This document shows positions 8,801 through 15,796 of a stretch of 21,455 nucleotides of DNA, piece by piece. The stretch spans positions 1 through 21,455 of the forward strand of contig JBFKOL010000037.1 in assembly GCA_041628815.1 (NCBI GenBank). The letters run 5' to 3'. Under the pieces are notes generated by a model. That model was not told the DNA's origin, made no database searches, and saw nothing but the letters and a program-made list of their open reading frames with translations. Source of the DNA: JBFKOL01 sp041628815. GTDB taxonomy: Bacteria; Bacteroidota; Bacteroidia; Chitinophagales; Saprospiraceae. The position numbers and the translations under genes were made by a program. Position 1 is the stretch's first letter. Every line of letters starts with the position of its first letter.

Positions 8801-9149
8801 TGCTTGCAAAAGGAGGAGGGAGATTAAAGCAGCGTTCCGAAACCACGTTCAGTACCTGCTCCAAAAGAATGATATGCCCGGCATCCTCCCTCAGCAATCC
8901 TTCCGTATGCAGCTTTCTGTATTGATGAATGAGAAAGGATTCTTTGAATGAGAATTTATGAGTGGAACAAAGAAAGCTGATGCGCGCGAAATAAGTAGTA
9001 AACCGAATGTTGTGATGATCAGTCAGGTAGAATACGGAGTGTTGAAGTAATTGGTCCAGAAGCTTTGTGCGATGCCCCGCATCCAGTCCATCTCTTTGAA
9101 TCCTGTCGACAACACCACTCAATGCAGCTTCAAAAGCAGAAACGTCCAT
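5838..9149 (-). CDS. Dna2-like PD-(D/E)XK nuclease / superfamily 1 helicase
   Basis: A 1103-aa protein from ATG 9149 (an upstream GTG at 9176 would add nine residues). The first ~300 residues match nothing I recognise. A RecB-like PD-(D/E)XK nuclease follows: GRLD (346-349), ELK (362-364) and the HQTLLY Q-motif region (382-387). A beta-barrel-like stretch lies at about 565-610. The Upf1/Dna2-type SF1 helicase shows Walker A GPPGTGKT (696-703), DEAS (814-817), GDHLQLPA (838-845), QGRMH (898-902), VDTVERYQG (1025-1033) and NVAFTRARE (1067-1075). The Cys cluster that holds the Fe-S centre of eukaryotic Dna2 and AddB nucleases is not seen. Expected role: single-stranded end or flap processing in DNA repair; this is inferred from domain order. 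It is monocistronic, divergent from the protease gene and convergent with queE. A defence role is possible but has no supporting neighbours. Confidence 0.88.
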   Translation of the reverse strand: MDVSAFEAALSGVVDRIQRDGLDAGHRTKLLDQLLQHSVFYLTDHHNIRFTTYFARISFLCSTHKFSFKESFLIHQYRKLHTEGLLREDAGHIILLEQVLNVVSERCFNLPPPFASNIEAAYRQWRRGADEEWQSYYPEKMVFLQEILPEKKILKARSYAAPYEKVIVRFDQPDFNEDYGVFFSELAKNSCLPVMCNLVQVKVNEKGHLYPSSFVLEPDCLYDVTSISECFGAFETHELGYMLRRFVDKPPSMPIIIGNVANYFLDQLIFNPDQTFDVMVGRIFQLYPLSLTRFSDSDIKEMIGQLRRHFTSIKEMVTAELPGLGLTIKTCYLEPAFYSAKYGIQGRLDLFTKSGEKASIVELKSGAPFRPNAYGMSNSHYHQTLLYDMLIESVYTNQVKRTNFLLYSREQSRQLRFAPVLKSEQREALKVRNRCWMHDQALANDDNDVYRYIKNYVSKSVQSVKGFLAGDLEDFEGTLKTLSPLERDYFNRGVGFVIREQYLAKLGDESQDRLKGLASLWRDSLSKKQESFNIINHLEIVENKAIEEDPKMVLKRSPITSELHNFRIGDVAVFYPELDRRDSILKSQVFKCSVTGLNEESVTIRLRSKQENAAVFRAHDFWHLEHDVLENGYHAMTKSLFTFMKSPDRKRSVLMGVANPECHEPTDVKRPEGMTDEQYEILRRAVAAEEYYLLWGPPGTGKTSIVFKALVDHHYQQRDKRMLLLAYTNRAVDEMCHAIGQLDINDEYVRIGSRYSTSETYKPLLLQERIRTIKNRRDMRQFLDRQRIVIGTVASIMGRADLFDLLKFDIAIVDEASQILEPALVGLLSRVSKFILIGDHLQLPAVVLQDEKNGNGSKADSNISQVGITSFSNSLFERMYLRARKMAWTHAFGTLTFQGRMHVDLMVIPNELYYEGALQPLPGIDRLKSASVLDFRIPKHLAYLSHRLIFVPSETDLTGENLKVNRYEADWVVRIIKDLMELYRKNDRKLEEDSIGVITPFRAQIATILSALRELEDEWASLITVDTVERYQGGARDVILFSTAINAPFHMGALVSLSDDGIDRKLNVAFTRAREQFILIGNESFLSASPGYAHIMSSSYKLN

Positions 9150-9255
9150 ACCCCGCCAAGTTAAGGAATAGCACACACCTATAAAGAGCGTGCTTTAACC
9201 GTTTAATAATAAAATAGTTCTTGAAACGCCTTCACTAATATCATAATTTCAGGAT

Positions 9256-10506
9256 ATGCCCTTTAATGTGCGTTTCTTTTTTTTATTGCTGGCCGGGATT
9301 TTTATCCAGGATGTGACGCTCACAGGACAGGTTATTGGACTTGACCTGCTGAGGAATAAGAAATCTGTCGATGTTCCATTCGAACTGGAGCAGGGCTTCA
9401 TCATCGTAAACGTATGGATCGAAAATGCCATCCCGCTGAGGATGATCTTTGATACAGGCGCCGAAAACACGATTCTTTTCGACAAGGAGATCGCACAAAT
9501 TCTGAATTTGCGTTTCGACCGTCAAATTGGTATCACAGGCTCTGATCTGGATTCTATCATTGTGGCCAATATAGTCCGGAACACGCGGATGCAGTTGGAA
9601 AATTGTTTCCGCACACCACGTGATATTATAGTCCTGGAAGACAACAACCTGCTGCTCAAGGAAAAATTGGGTATCGAGGTGAACGGTATCATAGGAGGAA
9701 GTTTTTTCGCAAATCTCGTAGTCAAAATCAACTATACCAAACAACGGATCACCCTGAGGCATCCGAAAACTTTTAGAAATCCACCGAAACGCTACGAGAC
9801 TTTCGACATAGAAGTCGTTTCCGGAAAGCCCTACTTAAAGGCCGATATTACCAGTTCCAATCAAACAACCGTCAGAGCCAACCTGCTTATTGACAGCGGA
9901 GCGGCTCTTCCATTCCTGATACACACCAATACTGATACTTCATTGGCCATGCCCGACAGGGTCATGGTGGGCAATGTAGGGTTTGGTCTTTCCGGCGCCG
10001 TAAAAGGATTCCTGGGAATGACAGATAAACTTCAATTTGGTTCTTTTGAATTTGAAAACATCGCTACCAGCTTCCAGGACATTTTCATCGAAGAACAGGT
10101 AAATCTACCCATCGTCCGCAATGGTATTTTAGGCAACAACCTACTTAGCCGGTTCCATATGATCATAGATTATCCCAGGGAAAAACTTTACTTGAAGGCT
10201 ACCCGCAATTATGCCAAACCCTTCGACTTCGATAAAAGTGGACTTACCATTTTTGCCGTCGGCCACCAGCTCAACCAATATTATGTAGCTTCGGTAATCG
10301 ACGGATCACCTGCTGATATCGCGGGCGTTAGGGTTGGTGATATCATCGTCAAGGTAAACAACCGAAAAACCAGGCGGATGAGATTGCAGGATATAACAAG
10401 GAAATTTGCTCAGAAAACCGGTAAAAGAATTCGACTCGTCATTATGAGAGATGACGAAGAAATAAAAACGGAATTTACCTTGAATGAATGGTTTGAACAA
10501 TCCTGA
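9256..10506 (+). CDS. Secreted double retropepsin-like aspartyl protease with PDZ domain
   Basis: A 416-aa protein with an N-terminal signal-like hydrophobic segment (FFFLLLAGIFIQ, residues 7-18). Two retropepsin-like lobes follow, each with an aspartyl protease motif: FDTGAEN (Asp66) and LIDSGAALP (Asp213). Each lobe also has the later glycine-hydrophobic flap/loop pattern (VNGIIGGSFF; RNGILGNNLL) expected before a conserved beta strand. A PDZ domain (about 330-408) carries VIDGSPADIAGVRVGDIIVKVN. Two motifs in one chain suggest a pepsin-like intramolecular pair acting in the periplasm or at the surface. Homologues annotated as aspartyl protease with PDZ are common in Bacteroidota, but substrates are largely unknown. 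It is divergent from the nuclease-helicase gene (about 100 bp apart) and precedes rplU, which has its own promoter. Confidence 0.87.
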   Translation: MPFNVRFFFLLLAGIFIQDVTLTGQVIGLDLLRNKKSVDVPFELEQGFIIVNVWIENAIPLRMIFDTGAENTILFDKEIAQILNLRFDRQIGITGSDLDSIIVANIVRNTRMQLENCFRTPRDIIVLEDNNLLLKEKLGIEVNGIIGGSFFANLVVKINYTKQRITLRHPKTFRNPPKRYETFDIEVVSGKPYLKADITSSNQTTVRANLLIDSGAALPFLIHTNTDTSLAMPDRVMVGNVGFGLSGAVKGFLGMTDKLQFGSFEFENIATSFQDIFIEEQVNLPIVRNGILGNNLLSRFHMIIDYPREKLYLKATRNYAKPFDFDKSGLTIFAVGHQLNQYYVASVIDGSPADIAGVRVGDIIVKVNNRKTRRMRLQDITRKFAQKTGKRIRLVIMRDDEEIKTEFTLNEWFEQS

Positions 10507-10526
10507 AATTTAGCCGCGTCAAAAAG

Positions 10527-10557
10527 TTTCTTTTTAACGCTATAAGATCTATCTTTG
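10527..10557 (+). promoter_or_regulatory. Bacteroidota-type promoter for rplU-rpmA
   Basis: The -7 element TATCTTTG (10550-10557) fits TAnnTTTG exactly. TTTC at 10527-10530 sits exactly 19 bp upstream, matching the TTTG -33 element at three of four bases. Transcription would start about 25 bp before the rplU ATG. This is the best promoter match in the window and fits a strongly expressed ribosomal protein pair. Confidence 0.7.
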
Positions 10558-10588
10558 CAGCCCATTTGAATTTTCAAAATCACAAAGC

Positions 10589-10900
10589 ATGTTTGCGATT
10601 GTCTCTATAGCCGGCCAGCAGTTCAAGATATCTGAGGGCCAGGAAATATTTGTAAATCTCCTTGATGCAAAGGATGGAGAGAAAGTTTCCTTTGAAGAAG
10701 TACTGTTGGTCAACGATGGTGATAAAACTACTGTTGGCACCCCCCTTTTGAAAGGGGCAAGCGTCAAGGGCACAGTATTGGATCATGTCCGGGGAGACAA
10801 GGTAATCGTCTTTAAGAAAAAACGTAGAAAGGGTTACAAGGTTAAAAATGGTCATCGTCAACCATTTACCAAGATCAAAATTGACACAATAAAAGCGTAA
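10589..10900 (+). CDS. rplU: 50S ribosomal protein L21
   Basis: A 103-aa protein of standard bacterial L21 length. MFAIVSIAGQQFKISEGQ at the N-terminus, VLLVNDGDKTTVGTPLL in the middle and the basic FKKKRRKGYKVKNGHRQ near the C-terminus are diagnostic. L21 binds 23S rRNA in the large subunit. It is followed after 3 bp by rpmA, the near-universal rplU-rpmA pair, and is driven by a well-matched promoter. Some Bacteroidota L21 proteins carry a C-terminal helix-hairpin-helix extension; here L21 stops at normal length and the extension is on L27 instead. Confidence 0.97.
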   Translation: MFAIVSIAGQQFKISEGQEIFVNLLDAKDGEKVSFEEVLLVNDGDKTTVGTPLLKGASVKGTVLDHVRGDKVIVFKKKRRKGYKVKNGHRQPFTKIKIDTIKA

Positions 10901-10903
10901 AAA

Positions 10904-11563
10904 ATGGCTCATAAGAAAGGAGTAGGTAGTACCGACAACGGTCGCGACAGTAACAGTAAGCGACTTGGCGTAAAGTTGTTTGGAGGACAACTTGCAAAAG
11001 CCGGCAACATCATTGTCAGGCAACGGGGGACCAAATTCCACCCCGGCACCAACGTGGGCATAGGAAAGGATCATACCTTGTTTGCGCTTTCTCCTGGAGT
11101 TGTTCAATTCCGCAAGAAGAGAAATAACCGCACCTATGTAAATATCGTCGAAGAAGTCATGGATGTTACTACGGCTCCGGCGAAGGTGCAGCCAAAAAAG
11201 GAAAAGGCCGAGGCCCCAGTTGCTGCAGCTAAGCCTGCAGTAAAGCAGGAGGCCCCGCAGCCGGTTGAAACAAAAAAAGTAACTAAAGCTCCCGCAGCCA
11301 AATCTTCCAAGGCCGACAACCTGAAGAAAATAGAGGGCATAGGTCCCAAAACATCTGAATTGTTGATCAATGCCGGAATCAACACTTTCCAGGCACTGGC
11401 TGATACACCTGTTGAGAAAATTCAGGAAATCCTCGATGCTGCTGGCAGCAGGTATCGAATCATCAACCCAACAACCTGGCCTGATCAGGCTGCATTGGCA
11501 GCCCAGGATAAATGGGAGGATCTAAAAGCTCTACAGGATAAATTAAGCGGCGGTAAAGCATAA
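10904..11563 (+). CDS. rpmA: 50S ribosomal protein L27 with C-terminal helix-hairpin-helix extension
   Basis: Residues 1-85 are canonical L27: MAHKKGVGSTDNGRDSNSKR, a conserved LGVKLFGGQ, RQRGTKFHPGTNVG and FRKKRNNRTYVN. Its N-terminus reaches toward the peptidyl-transferase centre. The normal protein ends at about 85-90 aa, but this one runs to 219. Residues about 88-136 form an Ala/Pro/Lys linker. Residues about 137-215 form a helix-hairpin-helix-like domain with NLKKIEGIGPKTSELLINAG (139-158), resembling DNA/RNA-binding HhH pairs, and a helical tail (PDQAALAAQDKWEDLKALQ). The reading frame is uninterrupted and ends just before a strong terminator, so the fusion appears genuine. The extension's job, possibly rRNA contact or regulation, is unknown. 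Confidence 0.93.
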   Translation: MAHKKGVGSTDNGRDSNSKRLGVKLFGGQLAKAGNIIVRQRGTKFHPGTNVGIGKDHTLFALSPGVVQFRKKRNNRTYVNIVEEVMDVTTAPAKVQPKKEKAEAPVAAAKPAVKQEAPQPVETKKVTKAPAAKSSKADNLKKIEGIGPKTSELLINAGINTFQALADTPVEKIQEILDAAGSRYRIINPTTWPDQAALAAQDKWEDLKALQDKLSGGKA

Positions 11564-11584
11564 TAGAAAAGAATCAGATAAAAG

Positions 11585-11614
11585 AGGTCGGGATCAAATG
11601 ATTTCGACCTTTTT
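11585..11614. terminator. Bidirectional intrinsic terminator between rpmA and the BatE-like gene
   Basis: The 11-bp stem AGGTCGGGATC / GATTTCGACCT with an AAAT loop (11585-11610; two G-U pairs) is followed by TTTTC on the plus strand. On the minus strand it is followed by CTTTTAT, so it can also end the convergent OstA-BatE operon. The stem includes the last codons and stop of the minus-strand gene. Confidence 0.8.
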
Positions 11615-12343
11615 CATTTCTACCCAGCCGACATCTTTGTCTTCCAACTGGATCTTGTACCACTCACCTATTTGGTCCAGAATAAAAACTTTGGTTCCTT
11701 CACTAATCTCTGTAACAACCTCACTTCTTCCATCGGGCGCCGACATAACGTAAGATCGTTGAATGGTCAATATCGCAGCTTCGCCACCCTTCTCCAACAA
11801 TCGTTTTTGATAGGATGCATACCAGGTACCGGCAAATGCCACAAGACATAAGCCGATAAGAAAGATGAAAAGTCTTTTATTCATCGGGTTCCGGAATAAA
11901 AGCCAATATACAAGGACAAGGATTGCCACACCGAAAGTGATTTCTATCAAGGCCCAGTGATTCGAAGAAAACAAATTGAGTAATGAGACATACCAATCCC
12001 ACAAGACGAAATTCTGGATCTTAGTGACGGGAATTTCAATATTCTGTCTTACTTGCGCTAGCGCCAGGCGGGAAGCTTCATGTGACGCATCTATTTTCAA
12101 GGCTCTCTCAAAAGAAAGGATGGCCTGTGCAAGATAATTGGCACTATGCTGAGCGAGGCCAAGGTTGTAATAGAGCTCCGGGCTATGGTATCCCTGTGAA
12201 AGTACCTCTTGGTAATGTTCGATAGCCTTTTCATAAAAACCGTCAGTGAAGGCGCGGTTTCCTGCGCGGAAAAGAGAATCCTGGCTGTATACAAACTGAA
12301 TAAGACCGAAGGTGACCAGGAGTGCCAGGATGAATGCTCTCAT
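11594..12343 (-). CDS. BatE-like TPR / SH3 domain membrane protein
   Basis: A 249-aa protein starting at ATG 12343, which gives a clean signal peptide (MRAFILALLVTFGLIQFVYS). The same frame stays open further upstream over the OstA-like gene, but that stretch is not signal-like. Two TPR-like repeats (about 22-95: FRAGNRAFTDGFYEKAIEHY, then YNLGLAQHSANYLAQAILSF) precede two membrane helices (129-149 and 157-176). A C-terminal SH3b domain (190-249) includes WYKIQLEDKDVGWVEMKKV. The TPR-TM-TM-SH3 order matches the BatE/aerotolerance-type proteins of Bacteroidota. Here it is not in a bat operon but starts 7 bp after the OstA-like stop, so translation is probably coupled and a link to envelope assembly is plausible. 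The exact role is unknown. Confidence 0.8.
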   Translation of the reverse strand: MRAFILALLVTFGLIQFVYSQDSLFRAGNRAFTDGFYEKAIEHYQEVLSQGYHSPELYYNLGLAQHSANYLAQAILSFERALKIDASHEASRLALAQVRQNIEIPVTKIQNFVLWDWYVSLLNLFSSNHWALIEITFGVAILVLVYWLLFRNPMNKRLFIFLIGLCLVAFAGTWYASYQKRLLEKGGEAAILTIQRSYVMSAPDGRSEVVTEISEGTKVFILDQIGEWYKIQLEDKDVGWVEMKKVEII

Positions 12344-12350
12344 TTCAGCT

Positions 12351-14159
12351 CTATTGGCTCTTGATGAATGCGATGAACGGCTTTCGATCCATGAACCAAC
12401 TGAATCCCTCGAGATGGAAACCGGAAGGGTCAATCCCTGCAAGGTATTCGTGAACATCCGATTCGGGATTTTTATAGAATCTCACTTCATCAATGCTATC
12501 ATTTGAAAACTGGAAGGTCATCCGGCTGGACCTGGTTATATTGATACCCTTGTACTTCCCTTTATCGTCTTTTACAAAATAGACGAGCTCAGTATTCCCA
12601 ATGACCTCTGCCCTCCTGAGTCGGTCACCGTCAAACCAATTGGTCATGTTGTTGCCCTTGATCTGGTTGTAATGTCCCTTACCGCTCGGGCTTATGACAA
12701 AAGCCTGCCTTTTTAATTCAACTTTATCTATTGAATTGTTCTTCAACGTGATCGAAATGGTATCGCCAGACATTTGCGTAGAATCCGACCAAAGGTAGGA
12801 CAACCTGTACAACCACAGCACCGAATCCCTGGTACTATAGGTTAGGGAATCAGAGATGCCAGCCACGGAAGATTTAACAAATTCTACGTTGTTATAGGCT
12901 GTAAAAAAATCGTAAGGACCCAGGCTGTCTTCCATGGTAAACGATATCAATGTGTCGGCCCTGAGTAAGAGAACGGAGGTATCGAGTTTGTACACCATAA
13001 GAGCTTTCGACCCTCTATTGTAAGCTTTCATAACATCTGTCGAATCTTCTAATTCGAATTGATCGCAATAGATAGAAATACCCTTGACAGTGTCTTCGAG
13101 GACTACTCCACCAATGCCATAGGTGATGCCATTATCTGATTTGAAAATTTCCTTAGCCTGTACATCCCTGCTGCGCTGACGTACGCTCGCATCTCCAATG
13201 GTACGATACCGGTCCGTTTTTTGGTCGTAAAAGATGCGCCTGGCCATAATAATTTCATCAGTGGACGAATAATAGGCATTCCCCATCAATTCAATGGTGG
13301 ATTGCTTGGAATTGTAGAGCATGGTATCAGCTTTCGCGTAAACATCGTTTTCCACGAATTCCGGGTTAAAAAGAAAGCGATAGGTCTTGGACTTGCCATC
13401 GTATCGCAGCAGGCCTGCCGTAATCGTCTTGTTCCCCGAAATGATCTTCACTTCATCGCTTAATACAGCCCTGTCGCGATCCACGTCATAGAGGCCATCT
13501 CTGCAGTACAAAATGGTCGTATCCTGCGTAATCCGGGTAGGACTGACGATGTAAAGGTGGTCCCTTTGGTAGTGGTACTCCAGGCTGTCGGTAGTCATGC
13601 GACGGAGGCTGTCTTCATAGATAACATTTTTCTTGAAGGATGCTACCTTTTTGTTCACATCGTAGTATCCCGACTTACTGATAAGCTTGGCTTCATCGGC
13701 ATCTATTAAAGTTCCACCGACATGGTAATGACCACGTTTACGACTTGCATCATAGGTGAGTTGAGTCGTGTGAAGCGTACGGTTTCCATCCTTGAGGACA
13801 ACCTCGCCAAATAGCCTTGCTATCTTGGTTTCGCCGTTGTAAATGAGTGAGTCGGCAAAAATATGAATCGTATCATGTTGAATAATCACGACATTGCTGA
13901 CAGCGCTGGCAATTTTTTCATCGAGAATGACTGCCCTGTCACATCTCAAAAAAAGGCTGTCCTGGACAATACGGACATTGCCTATCAACGTATCCAATGT
14001 CCTGGAATTTTTTACATTACGTACAAAGCTCGTAGCGCGATAGGACAATATGGCAGAAGTATCTGATTGGGTCTCTGTCGTCACGGGTCGGAGTGCCCGC
14101 TGGGAAAACAACAGGCTTGGAAGAACCAACATGACCATCATGAATACATTCCTGACCAT
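12351..14159 (-). CDS. OstA-like (LptA/LptD N-terminal type) periplasmic protein
   Basis: A 602-aa secreted protein with signal peptide MVRNVFMMVMLVLPSLLFSQ. Nearly the whole length is the repeated short beta-strand pattern of the OstA/LptA jellyroll, recognisable in DTLIGNVRIVQDSLFLRCDR, VSNVVIIQHDTIHIFADSLI and LFGEVVLKDGNRTLHTTQL near the N-terminus. The pattern recurs as the TTDSLEYHYQRDHLYI and TADTLISF-type repeats further on. OstA domains carry lipopolysaccharide across the periplasm. Members this long, without the LptD barrel, are known in Bacteroidota as OstA-like proteins and may form an extended lipid bridge; that role is inferred. No transmembrane beta-barrel C-terminus is visible. 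It heads a two-gene operon with the BatE-like protein and is divergent from the DUF4293 gene. Confidence 0.85.
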   Translation of the reverse strand: MVRNVFMMVMLVLPSLLFSQRALRPVTTETQSDTSAILSYRATSFVRNVKNSRTLDTLIGNVRIVQDSLFLRCDRAVILDEKIASAVSNVVIIQHDTIHIFADSLIYNGETKIARLFGEVVLKDGNRTLHTTQLTYDASRKRGHYHVGGTLIDADEAKLISKSGYYDVNKKVASFKKNVIYEDSLRRMTTDSLEYHYQRDHLYIVSPTRITQDTTILYCRDGLYDVDRDRAVLSDEVKIISGNKTITAGLLRYDGKSKTYRFLFNPEFVENDVYAKADTMLYNSKQSTIELMGNAYYSSTDEIIMARRIFYDQKTDRYRTIGDASVRQRSRDVQAKEIFKSDNGITYGIGGVVLEDTVKGISIYCDQFELEDSTDVMKAYNRGSKALMVYKLDTSVLLLRADTLISFTMEDSLGPYDFFTAYNNVEFVKSSVAGISDSLTYSTRDSVLWLYRLSYLWSDSTQMSGDTISITLKNNSIDKVELKRQAFVISPSGKGHYNQIKGNNMTNWFDGDRLRRAEVIGNTELVYFVKDDKGKYKGINITRSSRMTFQFSNDSIDEVRFYKNPESDVHEYLAGIDPSGFHLEGFSWFMDRKPFIAFIKSQ

Positions 14160-14216
14160 GCGTAATAAACGCTAGGTCGAGCTTTCTAGTTGCTCAAAAA
14201 ACCGGATAAACAGATA

Positions 14217-14244
14217 TTTGCCTCCATGCAAATGTCTACCTTTG
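14217..14244 (+). promoter_or_regulatory. Candidate promoter for the DUF4293 gene
   Basis: TACCTTTG (14237-14244) fits TAnnTTTG and ends 14 bp before the ATG at 14259. A TTTG lies at 14217-14220, with a 16-bp spacer, shorter than the preferred 19-21. The position is right; the -33 match is uncertain. Confidence 0.45.
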
Positions 14245-14258
14245 AGCCTTAAAAAAGT

Positions 14259-14693
14259 ATGATTCAGAGAATCCAAAGTATATTTCTTCTATTGGCAGCA
14301 GCCAGTTTTGGCTTAGAATATGTTTTCCCGTTCGCCACGTCGTCCACACAGGTTCCGGGCATATTTGGGGATGGATTGTACAACATATCGGATCACATCG
14401 CGCTGCAGGTGCTGACCTGGGCTGGTGTTGTTTTGTGTTTGATCATACTTTTTCAATTTCGCAACAGGTCATTGCAATTGCGCCTGGGTTACCTCGCCAT
14501 TACCGTTGCCATCCTATTACCTTTGATTGCCGTTTTGATCTATACTAACCAGACAATGGGGCTTGAAGATGTTGAAATTGCTGATCATGCAGGCTTGTAC
14601 CTCCCGGCGGGCATGATTCTATTCCTTGTTTTGGCGTTGCGTTTTATCAGAAAAGATGAGAAACTGGTGCAGTCCATGGATCGACTGAGATGA
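14259..14693 (+). CDS. DUF4293 family membrane protein
   Basis: A 144-aa integral membrane protein with four helices (about 7-25, 47-66, 74-94 and 110-128) and a start MIQRIQSIFLLLAAA that is characteristic of the DUF4293 family in Bacteroidota. Residues 26-46 form a short extracytoplasmic loop, and the C-terminus is charged (FIRKDEKLVQSMDRLR). It stands alone between divergent and convergent genes. In other Bacteroidota this family sits near rho or OstA-like genes, as I recall; no function is established. The family call is confident, the role unknown. Confidence 0.85.
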   Translation: MIQRIQSIFLLLAAASFGLEYVFPFATSSTQVPGIFGDGLYNISDHIALQVLTWAGVVLCLIILFQFRNRSLQLRLGYLAITVAILLPLIAVLIYTNQTMGLEDVEIADHAGLYLPAGMILFLVLALRFIRKDEKLVQSMDRLR

Positions 14694-14696
14694 AAT

Positions 14697-14723
14697 AAAA
14701 AGGCCACTCTTTCTGGAGCGGCC
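14697..14723 (-). terminator. Intrinsic terminator after the exbB-exbD cluster
   Basis: The hairpin GGCC-x-CTC / GAG-x-GGCC (14702-14723) has a five-nucleotide-plus loop. On the minus strand it runs into TTTTT (14701-14697). It sits 27 bp past the last exbD stop. On the plus strand it is followed only by CTCATTT, so termination of the DUF4293 transcript there is less certain. Confidence 0.7.
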
Positions 14724-14749
14724 CTCATTTACACTTTTCGATATTGTGT

Positions 14750-15229
14750 TTAGCTGCTTGGAAGCTCTTCTCTCTTCTTGGCCGAATAGTTGATTTTCAG
14801 CTGATTTGCCTTTCTCAGGGAAGTTTTGACATCACCAACTATGCCCATGGTCACATCCTTGTCGACCCGAAGTGATGATGTGATCAAACCGCGCTGGTTC
14901 TCCTGTACCGTAATCCGGTGCTTCTCCAGGAAGAGTGGTATTTCATTGAATTCAGCAAATTTGTCTCCCAACTGCAATCTCGGCTTGGTACCTGCAATAT
15001 CCCGGAATTTCTCTAGAGGCTTACCAATGTACAGGTAGTTGACTAATGATTTTTTCTCGAGCTTCGTAAGCTCTGTAGCCCTTGGTGTTGTAACACTTAC
15101 CATCAACGATGCATCTCTTAATACCGTTACCACCATAAAGAAAAACAGCAGCATAAAAATGATATCCGGTAAGGAGGCGGTTGAAATTGCGGGTTTGGAT
15201 TTCCCTCTTTTCTTCGCAAATTTTGACAT
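14750..15229 (-). CDS. ExbD/TolR-family biopolymer transport protein (second exbD)
   Basis: A 159-aa protein with a basic N-terminus (KKRGKSK), one membrane helix and a periplasmic domain. The helix opens with ASLPDIIFMLLFFFMV (from residue 18), where Asp22 is the conserved proton-carrying residue of ExbD/TolR. The periplasmic part (about 40-159) has the family's short beta-alpha pattern, ending LRKANQLKINYSAKKREEL. With the ExbB-like protein it would form a proton-driven motor powering an outer-membrane process. It is the last gene of the cluster, 12 bp after the first exbD, and is followed by a terminator. Two different ExbD subunits for one ExbB are common in Bacteroidota; the energised partner is not in the window. 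Confidence 0.88.
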   Translation of the reverse strand: MSKFAKKRGKSKPAISTASLPDIIFMLLFFFMVVTVLRDASLMVSVTTPRATELTKLEKKSLVNYLYIGKPLEKFRDIAGTKPRLQLGDKFAEFNEIPLFLEKHRITVQENQRGLITSSLRVDKDVTMGIVGDVKTSLRKANQLKINYSAKKREELPSS

Positions 15230-15241
15230 ATCTGGCGGGGT

Positions 15242-15796
15242 TTAATTTTCTTCTCCGTAAGCCGTAGGTTCGGATTCAGATAATTTCAACGGAATAATTT
15301 CATTGACTTTTTGACGTTGATCTCTATTCAAGAACTCGTAGAGTTTTCCAAATTGTTTTTGCGCTTCTTCGTCGCGCAATTCGTTGTAGGCAGCTTTTAC
15401 CTCGTTGTAGACCTCAAGATAAGTCTCATATTTCGTGCCCCGGTCATTTTTCAGTGAAACGATGGCGTCCTGCGAGGTTTCTGCGAGATCATCCCTGCGT
15501 TGAGGATTGAGGATGAATTCCTTGATGTCTTCTCGTAAATCTTGTATCCGCTTGGGCTCTCCTCTTACGAGGAGTTCATTGTTTGCATTTACAAGAATGG
15601 AAAAAACGTTTCTCGTCTTGAACTTCAAGACATCCGGCGGTTCTTCAGAATATGGCGGTAGTCTCACAAGCACACCTTTGTCTTCGACGATGGTAGTCGT
15701 TACGAGAAAGAATATCAGCAAGAGAAAAGCTATGTCCGCCATGGACCCGGCATTAATCTCGTTGCTTAGCCGATCTTTAGAACTCTTTTTAGCCAT
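15242..15796 (-). CDS. ExbD/TolR-family biopolymer transport protein (first exbD)
   Basis: A 184-aa ExbD with N-terminal KKSSKDRLSNEINAGSMADI and a single membrane helix (about 20-36: DIAFLLLIFFLVTTTIV) in which Asp21 is the proton-carrying residue. The periplasmic domain is longer than usual because of an insert at about 95-160 (DDLAETSQDA through KQFGKLYEFLNRDQR), which looks helical and charged. Its ATG overlaps the stop of the upstream 4-TM gene by one base (TAATG), indicating translational coupling. It works with the ExbB-like protein and the second ExbD; the insert might define which periplasmic partner is contacted, which is inference. Confidence 0.88.
   Translation of the reverse strand: MAKKSSKDRLSNEINAGSMADIAFLLLIFFLVTTTIVEDKGVLVRLPPYSEEPPDVLKFKTRNVFSILVNANNELLVRGEPKRIQDLREDIKEFILNPQRRDDLAETSQDAIVSLKNDRGTKYETYLEVYNEVKAAYNELRDEEAQKQFGKLYEFLNRDQRQKVNEIIPLKLSESEPTAYGEEN

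Noticed and set aside
5838..9149. Defence island interpretation of the nuclease-helicase
   Set aside because: Its neighbours are queE and a protease gene, with no methyltransferase, toxin, transposase or other defence gene in the window; kept as a possibility only.
9283..9762. 159-codon minus-strand open frame opposite the protease gene
   Set aside because: It mirrors a well-supported coding region and shows no motif.
10580..11107. 175-codon minus-strand open frame opposite rplU and rpmA
   Set aside because: It is antisense to two certain ribosomal protein genes and has no family resemblance.
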